From Herbaspirillum hiltneri N3 (GTDB lineage Bacteria > Pseudomonadota > Gammaproteobacteria > Burkholderiales > Burkholderiaceae_D), in the NCBI RefSeq assembly GCF_001267925.1, contig NZ_CP011409.1, positions 4,712,001-4,776,000 on the forward strand: a stretch of DNA of 64,000 bases. The letters are read 5' to 3'. The notes beneath the pieces are model-generated. The model did not search any database, had not been told where the DNA came from, and worked only from the letters and a program-made list of their open reading frames with translations. Numbering within the stretch: the first letter of the stretch is position 1; every line of letters begins with the position of its first letter. Positions 1-8,268 of the stretch are shown here, in pieces. The position numbers and the translations under genes were made by a program.

Positions 1-41
1 TTCATTCGATTGCATTCAAGACTCCTGATGATGTACGTGAT

Positions 42-914
42 TTATTTCTCGATGAACTGCACGATGCGATTGAAATCTTCGCCGTCGGCGGTACCCGCTG
101 CTTCTGCGCTGGCGGCCCACAGGCGGCCGACTTCGCCCGACAGCGGTGCCGAGGTGCCGAGCTCGCCCAGCAGACCCATCGCCAGGCGCAGGTCCTTGCG
201 CATGAGCTTCATCGTGAATCCGGAGTCGAAGGCGTCGTTGAAAATCCAGGTGGGATAGTTGACTTGCGTGACGCCGCTGCGCCCCGAGCCGGCGTTGATG
301 CCTTCAAAGATCTGTTGCGCATCGAGGCCGGCGGCGGCAGCAATGCGCGCGGCCTCGCCTGCGACGATCAGGTGCGCACCACACATCAGGTTGTTGAGCA
401 ATTTGGTGACATGGCCGGCGCCGACCGGACCGACGTGCACGCGCTTGGCGCTCATCGCTTCCAGCACCGGCGTGACCGCCGCGACGTCTTCCGCCGCGCC
501 ACCCAGCACCATGGTCATGGTGCCGGTGGCCGCGCCCTTGGGGCCGCCGCTGACCGGCGCGTCGATGAAGCGCACGCCCTTTTCCGCCAGTGCGGCGGCG
601 ACCCTGCGCGTACTGTTGGGATCGGCCGTGGTGGTGTCGACCACCAGCAGGCCGGCTTTGGCGCCGGCCAGCACGCCGTCGGCGCCGAACACCACCGCCT
701 CCACCACGTCCGAGGTCGGCAGCGACAGGATCAATACATCGACTTCCGCCGCCAGCGCCGCCACCGACGCAAATGTCCGCACGCCTTCGCGCGCGATGCT
801 TTCGGCCGCCGCGGTCGCCGGATCGTAACCGGACACCGTAAAGCCGCCGCGTTGCAACGACAGCGCCATGCCGCGCCCCATATTGCCCAACCCTGCCACA
901 CCGATGTGTTTCAT
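42..914 (-). CDS. NAD(P)-dependent beta-hydroxyacid dehydrogenase (GarR/LtnD-like)
   Basis: A 290-residue member of the 3-hydroxyisobutyrate / tartronate-semialdehyde reductase / L-threonate dehydrogenase family, cytosolic. The Rossmann motif GLGNMG is at residues 8-13, the substrate-binding DAPVSGG at about 118-124, and the catalytic lysine is K171 in the VTKLLNN helix. Length is usual for the family. The ATG at 914 follows GAGGAG at the right distance; a GTG at 926 would cover that site and is less likely. It lies downstream of a LysR gene on the same strand. The substrate cannot be fixed from sequence; tartronate semialdehyde, L-threonate or 3-hydroxyisobutyrate are all possible. Confidence 0.85.
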   Translation of the reverse strand: MKHIGVAGLGNMGRGMALSLQRGGFTVSGYDPATAAAESIAREGVRTFASVAALAAEVDVLILSLPTSDVVEAVVFGADGVLAGAKAGLLVVDTTTADPNSTRRVAAALAEKGVRFIDAPVSGGPKGAATGTMTMVLGGAAEDVAAVTPVLEAMSAKRVHVGPVGAGHVTKLLNNLMCGAHLIVAGEAARIAAAAGLDAQQIFEGINAGSGRSGVTQVNYPTWIFNDAFDSGFTMKLMRKDLRLAMGLLGELGTSAPLSGEVGRLWAASAEAAGTADGEDFNRIVQFIEK

Positions 915-1049
915 GCCGCTCCTCACTGGATAAGTCGTACGTCAAATCAGACGGGTCCAGTGTGCAAGCAGGGGGAATAAGCGTCAATTACATCGAAAAG
1001 CCAATATTGTTCTACTTATGAGAACACATAAAACAGCACGCAACAGGCG

Positions 1050-1964
1050 TCAGCTGGTGACCTGGAACGCCTGCATCAGCGAACTCGAATACGACACGAA
1101 ACGATTGGCTGCTACCGACAGCTTGCGCCCTACGCGCGTGACCAGGTGCACCTCGGCCACCGCCAGCACGTCGTCTTCCAGCGGAATCGCAAACAATTCG
1201 CCCGCCGCCAGTTCGGTCGACACGGCGAAGCGCGGCAACAGCGTCACCCCAAGGTCGGACCTGACGAAATGCTTGAGCACATTGATGGAGTTGGTGGTGA
1301 GCGTAGGATTGAGCTTGATCTTGGCCGCGTATTCGGCCAGCGCCAGCAGCTGTCGCGTGCCGTAGGACGTATGCATCAGCCCGACCGGATATTCGCTGAG
1401 CTCCTGCAAGGTGCAGGATTTGCTGTTGCGCAGCGGCGAATTGGCGCTGACCACCGCCATCATCGGTTGCCGCTGCACCGAACGAGAGACGATCTTGGGA
1501 TCCGTGGGCGGGTTGTAGACCAGGCCGATTTCGGCGATGTCTTCGGCCACCATGCGCAGCACGTCGTTGGTGCCGGCGAGGTCGAGCGAGACTGAAATCT
1601 GTGGATGGCGTTCGCAGAAATAGGCCATCGGCCGGCTCATGAAATCGCTCACGAAACCTTCGCCGATGACGATGCTGACGTGTCCGCGCTTGAGTCCGCG
1701 CAGGCCTTGCAGCTTGGACAACAGGTCGGCCTGGTGAGCGCCTTGCTCACGGTAGTAATCGATCAGCAGTTGGCCCGCTTCGGTCGGCACCACGCCGCGG
1801 CGGTGCCGTTCCATCACGGGGATGGCGATTTCCTGTTCGAGCAGCGAGATCTGGCGACTCACCGCCGATGGCGCGATATCGAGCTTGTCGGCCGCCGCGC
1901 GCACGCTGCCGCACTGCACCGCTTCAAAGAAATAGACGAGCCTCTGCTCGCTGAGTTTTTTCAT
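1050..1964 (-). CDS. LysR-family transcriptional regulator
   Basis: A 304-residue regulator with an N-terminal winged helix-turn-helix (about residues 5-64, with the typical AADKLDIAPSAVSRQIS segment) and a LysR substrate-binding domain (about 90-295). It starts at an ATG behind a weak GGGA site. The dehydrogenase at 42-914 follows on the same strand after 135 bases, so this is not the usual divergent LysR-target pair, although it may still control that gene. The inducer is unknown. The next gene upstream closes the nitrate operon and looks unrelated. Confidence 0.9.
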   Translation of the reverse strand: MKKLSEQRLVYFFEAVQCGSVRAAADKLDIAPSAVSRQISLLEQEIAIPVMERHRRGVVPTEAGQLLIDYYREQGAHQADLLSKLQGLRGLKRGHVSIVIGEGFVSDFMSRPMAYFCERHPQISVSLDLAGTNDVLRMVAEDIAEIGLVYNPPTDPKIVSRSVQRQPMMAVVSANSPLRNSKSCTLQELSEYPVGLMHTSYGTRQLLALAEYAAKIKLNPTLTTNSINVLKHFVRSDLGVTLLPRFAVSTELAAGELFAIPLEDDVLAVAEVHLVTRVGRKLSVAANRFVSYSSSLMQAFQVTS

Positions 1965-2047
1965 TTCCCGTCCCTGCCTGTTCCGTCTTGAGTTGCCTCA
2001 ATTAGAACAGAATCAGGGAAACGATCTCAATAGGCCGAGAAAAACAC

Positions 2048-2758
2048 CTAAGCCGTCGCACCGGCGAGAGCTGCCCTGACGAGGTCGTCGATCTCGGTGG
2101 TGATGTTCGACAGCACACCGGCAACGACCGAAAATTCCTTGCCGGCCTGTCCCGCGCGCGCCGCCACGATGCGCGCATTGAAGGACACCATCTTGGCCTG
2201 TTTGGCGATGGTTTCGATGTCGGTCATGATGCCGCGCAGCTGCTTCTTCATCAGCACGGCGTGGCGCTTCGATTGTTCTTCGTAGACGGTGGTGATCTGG
2301 TTCAGCACGCTCAGCAGCGGCGTGGTAATGCGCACCAGTTCTTCCAGCAGCGCCGGCGCATCGCGCAGGCGGTCCTCGATGGCATTGAGCGTGCGCTCAG
2401 CCAGGTTCATGAAGTAAACAATTTGCGCGTCGCCGTCGAGCTTGCCGAAATAGGCTTCCCGCACTTCTTCGCAAAAAATTCCCGGCACCGTGTCGGAACC
2501 CTTGACCAGCGCCGTATGCGCCCCACGGAACAAGGCCAGCGCGTCGCGCGCCGTCTTCACCGCGCCATCGTGTCCCTGCGACGCCAGCACCGCATACAGC
2601 ACCAGGCGCTGCGAGGTGAAACGCCGGCGTCCCGACAGATTGATCAATGCGCCGAACACTTCACCCGACAATGGCTTGATGCCGCTGCCGCTTTTATCGC
2701 CGCCCTCCTCGCCGGTTTCGTTGTATGGCACCGGCCTGATTTGTACGGACGCCGTCAT
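2048..2758 (-). CDS. Soluble PilJ/NarX-like sensor with a shortened chemoreceptor tip
   Basis: 236 residues with no membrane segment or signal peptide. Residues 39-52 (INLSGRRRFTSQRL) resemble the P-box/PilJ-type signature of nitrate sensors and type IV pilus chemoreceptors. Residues about 188-218 (NARIVAARAG, then EFSVVA) resemble the hairpin tip of methyl-accepting chemotaxis proteins, but the long signalling coiled coil is missing. AAGGAG precedes the ATG, and nrtD ends 32 bases upstream, so it is very probably the last gene of the nitrate uptake operon. A cytosolic nitrate-sensing or adaptor role is inferred from motif and position only. Confidence 0.6.
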   Translation of the reverse strand: MTASVQIRPVPYNETGEEGGDKSGSGIKPLSGEVFGALINLSGRRRFTSQRLVLYAVLASQGHDGAVKTARDALALFRGAHTALVKGSDTVPGIFCEEVREAYFGKLDGDAQIVYFMNLAERTLNAIEDRLRDAPALLEELVRITTPLLSVLNQITTVYEEQSKRHAVLMKKQLRGIMTDIETIAKQAKMVSFNARIVAARAGQAGKEFSVVAGVLSNITTEIDDLVRAALAGATA

Positions 2759-2790
2759 GGCGCTCCTTTCGTATGAGTCCTGGAGATGGT

Positions 2791-3600
2791 TTATGCAGCT
2801 TCTCTGGCCGGATGCGCTTGCTTGCGATACAGGAATTCCAGCACCGCCGTGCGATATTCGGAATACCGTGCATCCTGCGCCAGCGCCACGCGTTCGCGCG
2901 GACGCGCCAGCTTGACTTCGAGGATTTCGCCGATGGTGGCGGCTGGGCCATTGGTCATCATGACGATGCGGTCCGACAGCAGCACCGCTTCATCGACATC
3001 GTGCGTGACCATGACGACGGTCGATTCGGTCTTGGCGACAATCTTCAGCAACTCGTCCTGCAGGTGTGCACGGGTCAGTGCATCCAGCGCGCCAAACGGC
3101 TCGTCCATCAGCAGGACTTTGGGCTCCATCGCCAGCGCGCGGGCGATGCCGACGCGCTGCTTCATGCCGCCGGAGATTTCATTGGGACGCTTGCTCTCCG
3201 CCGCCGTCAACCCCACCAGCGCCAGCGCCGCGCGCGTGCGGTCGCGCAGTTGGGTGCGATTTTCGGTGGCACCGAAGACGCGCTCGACGCCCAGGAAGAT
3301 ATTTTCGTAGCATGTCAGCCACGGCAACAGCGAGTGGTTCTGGAACACCACCGAGCGCTCCGGCGACGGGCCGGCGATCTCACGGTTGGCGCACAAGAGC
3401 AAGCCATCGCTGGGCTTGAGCAGGCCGGCGATCAGGTTCAGCAGCGTCGACTTGCCGCAGCCGGAATGGCCGATCAGCGTAATGAACTCACCCTTCTGCA
3501 CGGTCAGGTTGATGTCGCGCAGCGCGTGGAAGCTGCCCTTCTTGGTGTGGAACATCATCTCGACTTCGTTGATGTCGATAAACTTGTTATGCATGTCCAT
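2791..3600 (-). CDS. nrtD: Nitrate/nitrite ABC transporter ATP-binding protein
   Basis: A 269-residue ABC ATPase that powers nitrate import on the inner face of the membrane. Walker [10 protein letters not shown] is at residues 44-52, the signature ISGGMKQR at about 145, Walker B VLLMDEP just after, and the H-loop lies in VMVTHD. It matches the NrtD/NasD/TauB/SsuB class and lacks the fused binding domain of cyanobacterial NrtC. An AGGGGG site precedes the ATG. It sits between nrtB and the PilJ-like gene and is expected to share the nasT-controlled transcript. The nitrate assignment rests mainly on nasT and the NrtA-type binding protein. Confidence 0.9.
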   Translation of the reverse strand: MDMHNKFIDINEVEMMFHTKKGSFHALRDINLTVQKGEFITLIGHSGCGKSTLLNLIAGLLKPSDGLLLCANREIAGPSPERSVVFQNHSLLPWLTCYENIFLGVERVFGATENRTQLRDRTRAALALVGLTAAESKRPNEISGGMKQRVGIARALAMEPKVLLMDEPFGALDALTRAHLQDELLKIVAKTESTVVMVTHDVDEAVLLSDRIVMMTNGPAATIGEILEVKLARPRERVALAQDARYSEYRTAVLEFLYRKQAHPAREAA

Positions 3601-3663
3601 CAGAACCCCCTGTTGCTTCGTTAAGCGTTAAGTCGTTGCATCGATATCGGGCGCAGCTCAGTC

Positions 3664-4587
3664 TCAGCTGCTGACTTCTTCATACGTGAAGGCCTTTGCC
3701 AGCGCCACCAGCAATTGTTCGAGGATCAGCCCCACCACACCGATCACGACGATGGCGATGATGATGTGCGGCACGTTCAGGTTGTTCCATTCATCCCAGA
3801 CCCAGAAGCCGATGCCGACGCCGCCGGTCAGCATTTCCGCCGCCACGATCACCAGCCAGGCGGTGCCGATGGCCAGGCGCACGCCGGTGAGCATGTACGG
3901 CAGCACCGACGGGAACAGGATCTTGGTGAGGATCTTCCACTCCGACAGGTTGAGCACGCGCGCCACGTTCATGTAATCCTGCGGCACGCGCTGAACGCCG
4001 ACGGCGGTGTTGATGATCATCGGCCAGATCGAGCAGATGAAGATCGACCAGATTGCAGCCGGATTGGCCGACTTGAACACGAGCAGGCCGATCGGCAGCC
4101 AGGCCAGCGGTGACACCGGTTTCAGCAAGCTGATGATGGGGCCGAACATGCCCGACAAAAAGCGCACGCGGCCAATCATGAAACCCAGCGGAATCCCTAC
4201 CAGCGCGGCCAGGCCGAAGCCGATCGCCACGCGCTGCAGCGATGCCAGCACGTTCCAGCCGATGCCCTGGTCATTGGGACCGGTGCGGTAGAACGGATCG
4301 GAAAACAGCTTGATCGCCTCCTGCAAGGTCACCAGCGGCGTCGGGAAATTGCCGGTCCTGGCGGCGATGATCTGCCACACCAGCACCAGGAAAGCCAGGC
4401 CGGTCACCGGTGGCAGCACCGTCATGAACCAGCCTGAAAACGGCAGATTTTTCTTCGCCGCTTTCATCTTCTTCGCCGCCGGAGCAGGCGTGGCAGCGGC
4501 AGCCGGCGCCGGTGCCACGCCTGCTCCGGCGGCCGGTGCGGCCGGCGCCGGTTTGTCGTTCATCATCGTTTCCATGACTGCGCTCAT
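3664..4587 (-). CDS. nrtB: Nitrate/nitrite ABC transporter permease
   Basis: A 307-residue inner-membrane permease of the BPD transporter family (NrtB/SsuC/TauC group) with about six hydrophobic segments. The EAA-type loop that contacts the ATPase lies around EWKILTKILFPSVLPY. Residues 12-45 form an unusual Ala/Pro/Lys-rich cytosolic extension ahead of the first membrane segment. GAAGGA precedes the start. The gene lies 63 bases from both nrtA and nrtD and belongs to the same operon. Confidence 0.9.
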   Translation of the reverse strand: MSAVMETMMNDKPAPAAPAAGAGVAPAPAAAATPAPAAKKMKAAKKNLPFSGWFMTVLPPVTGLAFLVLVWQIIAARTGNFPTPLVTLQEAIKLFSDPFYRTGPNDQGIGWNVLASLQRVAIGFGLAALVGIPLGFMIGRVRFLSGMFGPIISLLKPVSPLAWLPIGLLVFKSANPAAIWSIFICSIWPMIINTAVGVQRVPQDYMNVARVLNLSEWKILTKILFPSVLPYMLTGVRLAIGTAWLVIVAAEMLTGGVGIGFWVWDEWNNLNVPHIIIAIVVIGVVGLILEQLLVALAKAFTYEEVSS

Positions 4588-4650
4588 ATCGATTCCTTCA
4601 CTGGAGGCTGCTGCAAAATGTCCTGCGGTCCGGCTTGACTGGCGCCTTGA

Positions 4651-5940
4651 CTACGCCCTGACCTTGAACGAAGCCGCGTAGGCTTTCGGATTCTTGCCGT
4701 CCCATACGGTGCCGTCCATCAGCTTCGATGTGCGCATCACGTCCTTCGGAATGCTGGTCTTGGTCATGGTCGCGGCGTCCTTGAACAAGTCGATCTGGTT
4801 GACCGCCTTGGCCACGGCCAGGTAATCCGGATCGTCCTTGAGCAGGCCCCAGCGGCGATGCTGCGTCATGAACCACATGCCGTCCGACAGGTACGGGAAG
4901 TTGACCGCGCCGTCGTTGTAGAACTTCATGTAGTTCGGATCGTCCCAGGTCTTGCCCAGGCCGTTCTGGTAGCGGCCCATGATGCGCTGGTCGATGACAT
5001 CCTTGCTGGTGTTGACGTAGGACTTGTCGGCGATCACTTCGGCCATCTTGTTCTTGTTGGCCAGCGACGCATCGATCCATTTGCTGGCCTCAAGGACCGC
5101 CGCCATCATGGCGCGGCAGGTGTTCGGATATTTCTTGGCGAAATCGAGCGTGGTGCCGAGGACTTTTTCCGGATGATCTTTCCAGATATCTTGCGTCGTG
5201 GTCGCGGTAATGCCCACGCCGTCGACGATCGCGCGGTGGCCCCAGGGCTCGCCGACGCAGAAGCCGTCCATGTTGCCGACCCGCATGTTGGCCACCATCT
5301 GCGGCGGCGGCACGGTGATGACCTTGGCGTCCTTCATCGGATTGATGCCGTTGGCGGCCAGCCAGTAGTACAGCCACATCGCGTGGGTACCGGTCGGGAA
5401 AGTCTGCGCAAAGGTGTATTCGCGCTTGTCGGTTTGCATCAGCTTGGCCAGCGACTGGCCGTCGACGCCCCCCTTGTCGGCGATCTTTTTCGACAGCGTG
5501 ATGGCCTGGCCGTTATTGTTCAGGCTCATGAGCACGGCCATGTCTTTCTTCTGGCCGCCGATGCCCATTTGCACGCCATAGATGAGGCCGTACAGAACGT
5601 GCGCCGCATCCAGCTCGCCGTTGGTCAGCTTGTCGCGCACGCCGGCCCAGGAGGCTTCCTTGCTGAGCACGATCTTGATGCCGTATTTCTTGTCGAAGCC
5701 GAGCACCGAGGCCATCACGACGGAAGCGCAATCGGTCAGCGGAATGAAACCGATCTTCACTTCTTCCTTCTCAGGTTTGTCCGAGCCGGCCGCCCAGGCT
5801 CCTCCTGTTGCTAGTCCCAACATGCTCGCTCCCGTTGCCAGTCCTGCAGTCTGAATCAATTGACGACGCTTGAAATCCACTTCGTTCACAGCCTCCACGG
5901 CCTTGCTCGCTTGCTCTTTGAATTCCATCGCATTCCCCAT
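4651..5940 (-). CDS. nrtA: Periplasmic nitrate-binding protein (NrtA family, Tat signal)
   Basis: A 429-residue substrate-binding protein of the NrtA/NasF/CmpA family that delivers nitrate or nitrite to the NrtB-NrtD importer. A Tat-type signal is visible: KRRQL at residues 24-28, followed by a hydrophobic stretch ending in GGAWA near 51. The body contains family blocks such as DGFCVGEPWGH. Start choice is open: ATG 5940 has little ribosome-site sequence, while in-frame ATG 5928 follows GGGGAA. It is the first gene after the ANTAR-type leader at 5953-6039. The export signal makes it a transporter subunit and not the cytosolic sensor NasS. Confidence 0.9.
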   Translation of the reverse strand: MGNAMEFKEQASKAVEAVNEVDFKRRQLIQTAGLATGASMLGLATGGAWAAGSDKPEKEEVKIGFIPLTDCASVVMASVLGFDKKYGIKIVLSKEASWAGVRDKLTNGELDAAHVLYGLIYGVQMGIGGQKKDMAVLMSLNNNGQAITLSKKIADKGGVDGQSLAKLMQTDKREYTFAQTFPTGTHAMWLYYWLAANGINPMKDAKVITVPPPQMVANMRVGNMDGFCVGEPWGHRAIVDGVGITATTTQDIWKDHPEKVLGTTLDFAKKYPNTCRAMMAAVLEASKWIDASLANKNKMAEVIADKSYVNTSKDVIDQRIMGRYQNGLGKTWDDPNYMKFYNDGAVNFPYLSDGMWFMTQHRRWGLLKDDPDYLAVAKAVNQIDLFKDAATMTKTSIPKDVMRTSKLMDGTVWDGKNPKAYAASFKVRA

Positions 5941-5952
5941 TTTTTCGGCGGC

Positions 5953-6005
5953 AAAAAAAAAGGCGTCCCTCCGGCATGCACTGAGTCATGTCGAAAGACG
6001 CCTTT
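5953..6005 (-). terminator. Leader terminator of the nrt operon (attenuator)
   Basis: Read on the minus strand, AAAGGCGTC (6005-5997) pairs with GACGCCTTT (5967-5959), with extra pairs inside, and runs into nine U residues (5961-5953). It lies only a few bases before nrtA, so unless prevented it should stop transcription ahead of the transporter genes. Its 5' arm is the loop and 3' arm of the ANTAR hairpin at 5995-6010, so the two structures exclude each other. Confidence 0.88.
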
Positions 6006-6010
6006 GTCTT
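5995..6010 (-). promoter_or_regulatory. ANTAR target hairpin P2 (NasT antitermination site)
   Basis: On the minus strand a 5-bp stem AAGAC/GTCTT encloses the hexaloop AAAGGC. Loop position 1 is A and position 4 is G, as required for ANTAR-binding hairpins. It overlaps the 5' arm of the terminator at 5953-6005. NasT binding here would hold the RNA in the antiterminated form. It lies 5 bases downstream of hairpin P1. Confidence 0.82.
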
Positions 6011-6015
6011 GGATG

Positions 6016-6039
6016 GATCCGACCGCCATTGGCCGGATC
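6016..6039 (-). promoter_or_regulatory. ANTAR target hairpin P1 (NasT antitermination site)
   Basis: On the minus strand a 9-bp stem, GATCCGGCC with GGTCGGATC (one G-U pair), encloses the hexaloop AATGGC, again with A at position 1 and G at position 4. Together with P2 it gives the two-hairpin arrangement known for NasR/NasT-type antiterminators. The G-U wobble pairs only in minus-strand RNA, which supports an RNA role for this strand. Confidence 0.85.
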
Positions 6040-6076
6040 GTTCATTGCGCAAACCTTGCGCTAACGGAGACGATTC

Positions 6077-6092
6077 AGCAAAGAGCGTGCCA
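6077..6092 (-). promoter_or_regulatory. Sigma-54 (RpoN) promoter of the nrt operon
   Basis: The minus strand reads TGGCACGCTCTTTGCT, an exact fit to the RpoN consensus TGGCACG-N4-TTGCW. The transcript should start about 12 bases after the GC element (near 6066), giving a leader of about 125 bases that contains both ANTAR hairpins and the terminator before nrtA. RpoN control is usual for Ntr-regulated nitrate assimilation genes. Confidence 0.88.
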
Positions 6093-6196
6093 AGCAGATG
6101 GAAAATCGCGTGAAAGCCGCGCCGCCCATAGGCAAAGCGCCAATCCTGCGTGGCCCGATGGAAGCGAAAGCGAGGGGAATTTGCGAAGGCGGCGGC

Positions 6197-6232
6197 GCAC
6201 CGGCTTTGTGCTGCGCACCAATTTGGCGGTGC
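6197..6232. promoter_or_regulatory. Candidate NtrC enhancer sites
   Basis: GCAC-N7-GTGC at 6197-6211 fits the NtrC consensus GCACY-N5-RGTGC at all but one position. A second, less regular pair GCACC-N8-GGTGC follows at 6215-6232. They lie roughly 110-150 bases upstream of the RpoN promoter, a normal enhancer distance. The second site has the wrong internal spacing and is weaker evidence. Confidence 0.6.
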
Positions 6233-6261
6233 ATGCACACCGCCGCCCCAGGAAAAAAATG

Positions 6262-6885
6262 TCAGCCGAGCAAGTCCTCGACATCCAGCAAGCGCTGGGC
6301 GATTTCGGAAAGTTTGAGGTTCTTGTTCATGGCCATGCTGCGCAGCTTTTGATAGGCCTCGTCTTCCGACAGTTTGTGCCGGGACATCAGCAGGCCCTTG
6401 GCGCGCTCGATCACCTTGCGCTCGGCCAGCTTGTGCTTGGTGTCCGACAGCTCGGTCAGCAGCTTCTGCTCCTGGCGGAAACGCGCCAGCGCCACGTCGA
6501 GCACCGGCTTGATCCGTTCGGCTTGCAGCCCGGCCACGATATAGGCGGTGACGCCGGCTTCCATGGCGGCTTCCATGGTACTGGTGTTGTCGTCTTCAGT
6601 GAACATGACGATGGGACGGCGTTCGTCGCGCGTGGCGATGACGATATGCTCGAGTACGTCGCGCGCATCCGATTCGGCATCGATGATGATCATGTCGGGC
6701 TGGAGCTGGGCAATGCGTTCGGGCAGGTACTGGTCGGCCGGCAGCGAGGCGATGATGTTGTAACCCGCCTCCAGCAATCCAATGCGCAGAGCTTTGCCGC
6801 GCTCGGCCTGCTCCTGCAGGTCGGTGTCGGTCTCATCGGCATGGTCGATGATGGTATTGACAACGACAATGCGTAGATTGCGCAT
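6262..6885 (-). CDS. nasT: ANTAR-domain antitermination regulator NasT
   Basis: A 207-residue response-regulator-like protein: an N-terminal receiver-type domain (about 1-125), a short coiled coil, and a C-terminal ANTAR RNA-binding domain (about 140-205, with ERKVIERAKGLLM and the LSEIAQRLLD region). The N-terminal strand reads IVVVNT, without the acidic pair of normal receivers, as is usual for NasT. NasT binds paired hexaloop hairpins and blocks leader terminators; such a leader lies directly downstream. The ATG at 6885 aligns with other NasT proteins; an in-frame ATG at 6912 is possible. No nasS, its usual nitrate-sensing partner, is present in the window. Confidence 0.92.
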   Translation of the reverse strand: MRNLRIVVVNTIIDHADETDTDLQEQAERGKALRIGLLEAGYNIIASLPADQYLPERIAQLQPDMIIIDAESDARDVLEHIVIATRDERRPIVMFTEDDNTSTMEAAMEAGVTAYIVAGLQAERIKPVLDVALARFRQEQKLLTELSDTKHKLAERKVIERAKGLLMSRHKLSEDEAYQKLRSMAMNKNLKLSEIAQRLLDVEDLLG

Positions 6886-7352
6886 GTGAGGTTCCAATGT
6901 TCGCCTGGACATCGTAAATCGCTTCCGAACTCGTTACGGGTCTGGGTGGCTGTGGCACATCCGGTACCGGACTAATGCCGGCTTCATGTTGCCATACCTC
7001 CACGCTGCATGCCCTCCCGAATATCCCTGGCTGCAGCGGGCGAATAGTAACCCATTTGGAAAATGCGGCACACTTTCCATCATCTTGTGATGTACATTGG
7101 CTACATGCCGCGGCTGCACTTGCAGGCAACAATCAAGCAAAAATCAAACCAGAAAACCGCAACGCGGTCGCCTCGCCCATGCCGCATCCCCTACTCCGCC
7201 ACTCGCCTTTTCCTACAGGAAATTGAGGAAGACGCCTATCTACCGCAAGCAAAGCGGTTGTTAACATCCATCGCATCAACTGTCTTTGGCATGTTGTTTG
7301 GCACATTGAACGCCACCTTGGATTCGCACCACCCGCCTGGAGGAGATTACCC
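6886..7352. other. Gene-free region between nasT and the outer-membrane protein gene
   Basis: No convincing coding frame on either strand, and no strong hairpin or RNA gene. It must hold the nasT promoter (left part, minus strand) and the promoter of the outer-membrane protein (right part). A TGGCAC at about 7301 lacks a proper partner element for sigma-54, and no consensus sigma-70 pair was found by eye. Confidence 0.5.
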
Positions 7353-8195
7353 ATGTCACGTCGCATTCGTTGCCTGCCGGTTGTCGGCAAGTCCGTACAG
7401 CTCGCCACCTATTTTGCCGCCGGCAGTGCGCTTGCGCTGACGTCGGCCAGCGCGCTGGCCGACCCCTCGCCGGCGCTGGATCGCTTCAGCCTGTCGGCCG
7501 GCGCCTACTATGTCGATCCGACTTTCCGCGTCAACGCCAACTCGCAGTACGGCTCTTACCAGTCCGGCGACATCGACCGCGACCGCACTGCGTTGCCACG
7601 CGTACGCGCAGAACTGCTGCTGTTCGACAGCCAGGGCTTGTCGTTCGACTATTTCACGTACAAGAAGAATTACGCCGGCGCCATCAACCGCACCATTCCC
7701 CTCGGCAGCGGCTCCACCCTCAACGGCAACGGCAATGCCGACATCCAGGTCGACATGGCGTCGCTGGCCTACAAATGGTGGATCGGACAAGGCAATGACG
7801 TCTTCGGCATCGGCCTCGGCGCCGGCTACTATCGCGCCAAGCTCGACGTCAATGCCGCCGCCACGCTGAACGGCGCTTCCGGCACGTTCAGCGACAGCTA
7901 TTCAGAAAAAACCTGGGCGCCCTTGCTTGAACTCGGCTGGAAACACGCTTTCAGCAAGGACTTCCGTCTCTATGCCGAAGCCTCGGGCGTCAAAAAGAAC
8001 TGGGGCAAGGTCACCGGCCACATCTACGGCGCGGCCATCGGCGCAGAGTGGTATCCGCTGGCCAATCTCGGGATCGGCGCTGACTATGGAATTACCCGCA
8101 TCAAGATCAACCGCGACGGCGGCGGCGCCATCGACGACGCCAATCTGGACATCCGCCTGAAAGGCCCCTCGGCTTACGTGAAGGTGCGTTTCTGA
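7353..8195 (+). CDS. Outer-membrane beta-barrel protein, function unknown
   Basis: 280 residues with an N-terminal signal ending near ASALA (residue 36), then alternating aromatic/polar strands and a C-terminal YVKVRF ending in phenylalanine, as BAM-assembled barrels do. The pattern (SLSAGAYYVDPTFRV, GLGAGYYRAKLDV, GIGADYGITRIKI) is OmpW-like or of a generic small barrel class. A strong GGAGGAG precedes the ATG. No transported substrate can be named. It opens the stress-protein region but has no obvious operon partner. Confidence 0.75.
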   Translation: MSRRIRCLPVVGKSVQLATYFAAGSALALTSASALADPSPALDRFSLSAGAYYVDPTFRVNANSQYGSYQSGDIDRDRTALPRVRAELLLFDSQGLSFDYFTYKKNYAGAINRTIPLGSGSTLNGNGNADIQVDMASLAYKWWIGQGNDVFGIGLGAGYYRAKLDVNAAATLNGASGTFSDSYSEKTWAPLLELGWKHAFSKDFRLYAEASGVKKNWGKVTGHIYGAAIGAEWYPLANLGIGADYGITRIKINRDGGGAIDDANLDIRLKGPSAYVKVRF

Positions 8196-8268
8196 ACATG
8201 GATGCCGTGCGGTCCCCCACACGGCCACGATGAACGCTGCAACCCTGCAGTACAACAAGGAGAACAAC

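Noticed and set aside
7294..7316. Possible sigma-54 promoter around TGGCAC near 7301
   Set aside because: The required TTGC element at fixed spacing is absent.
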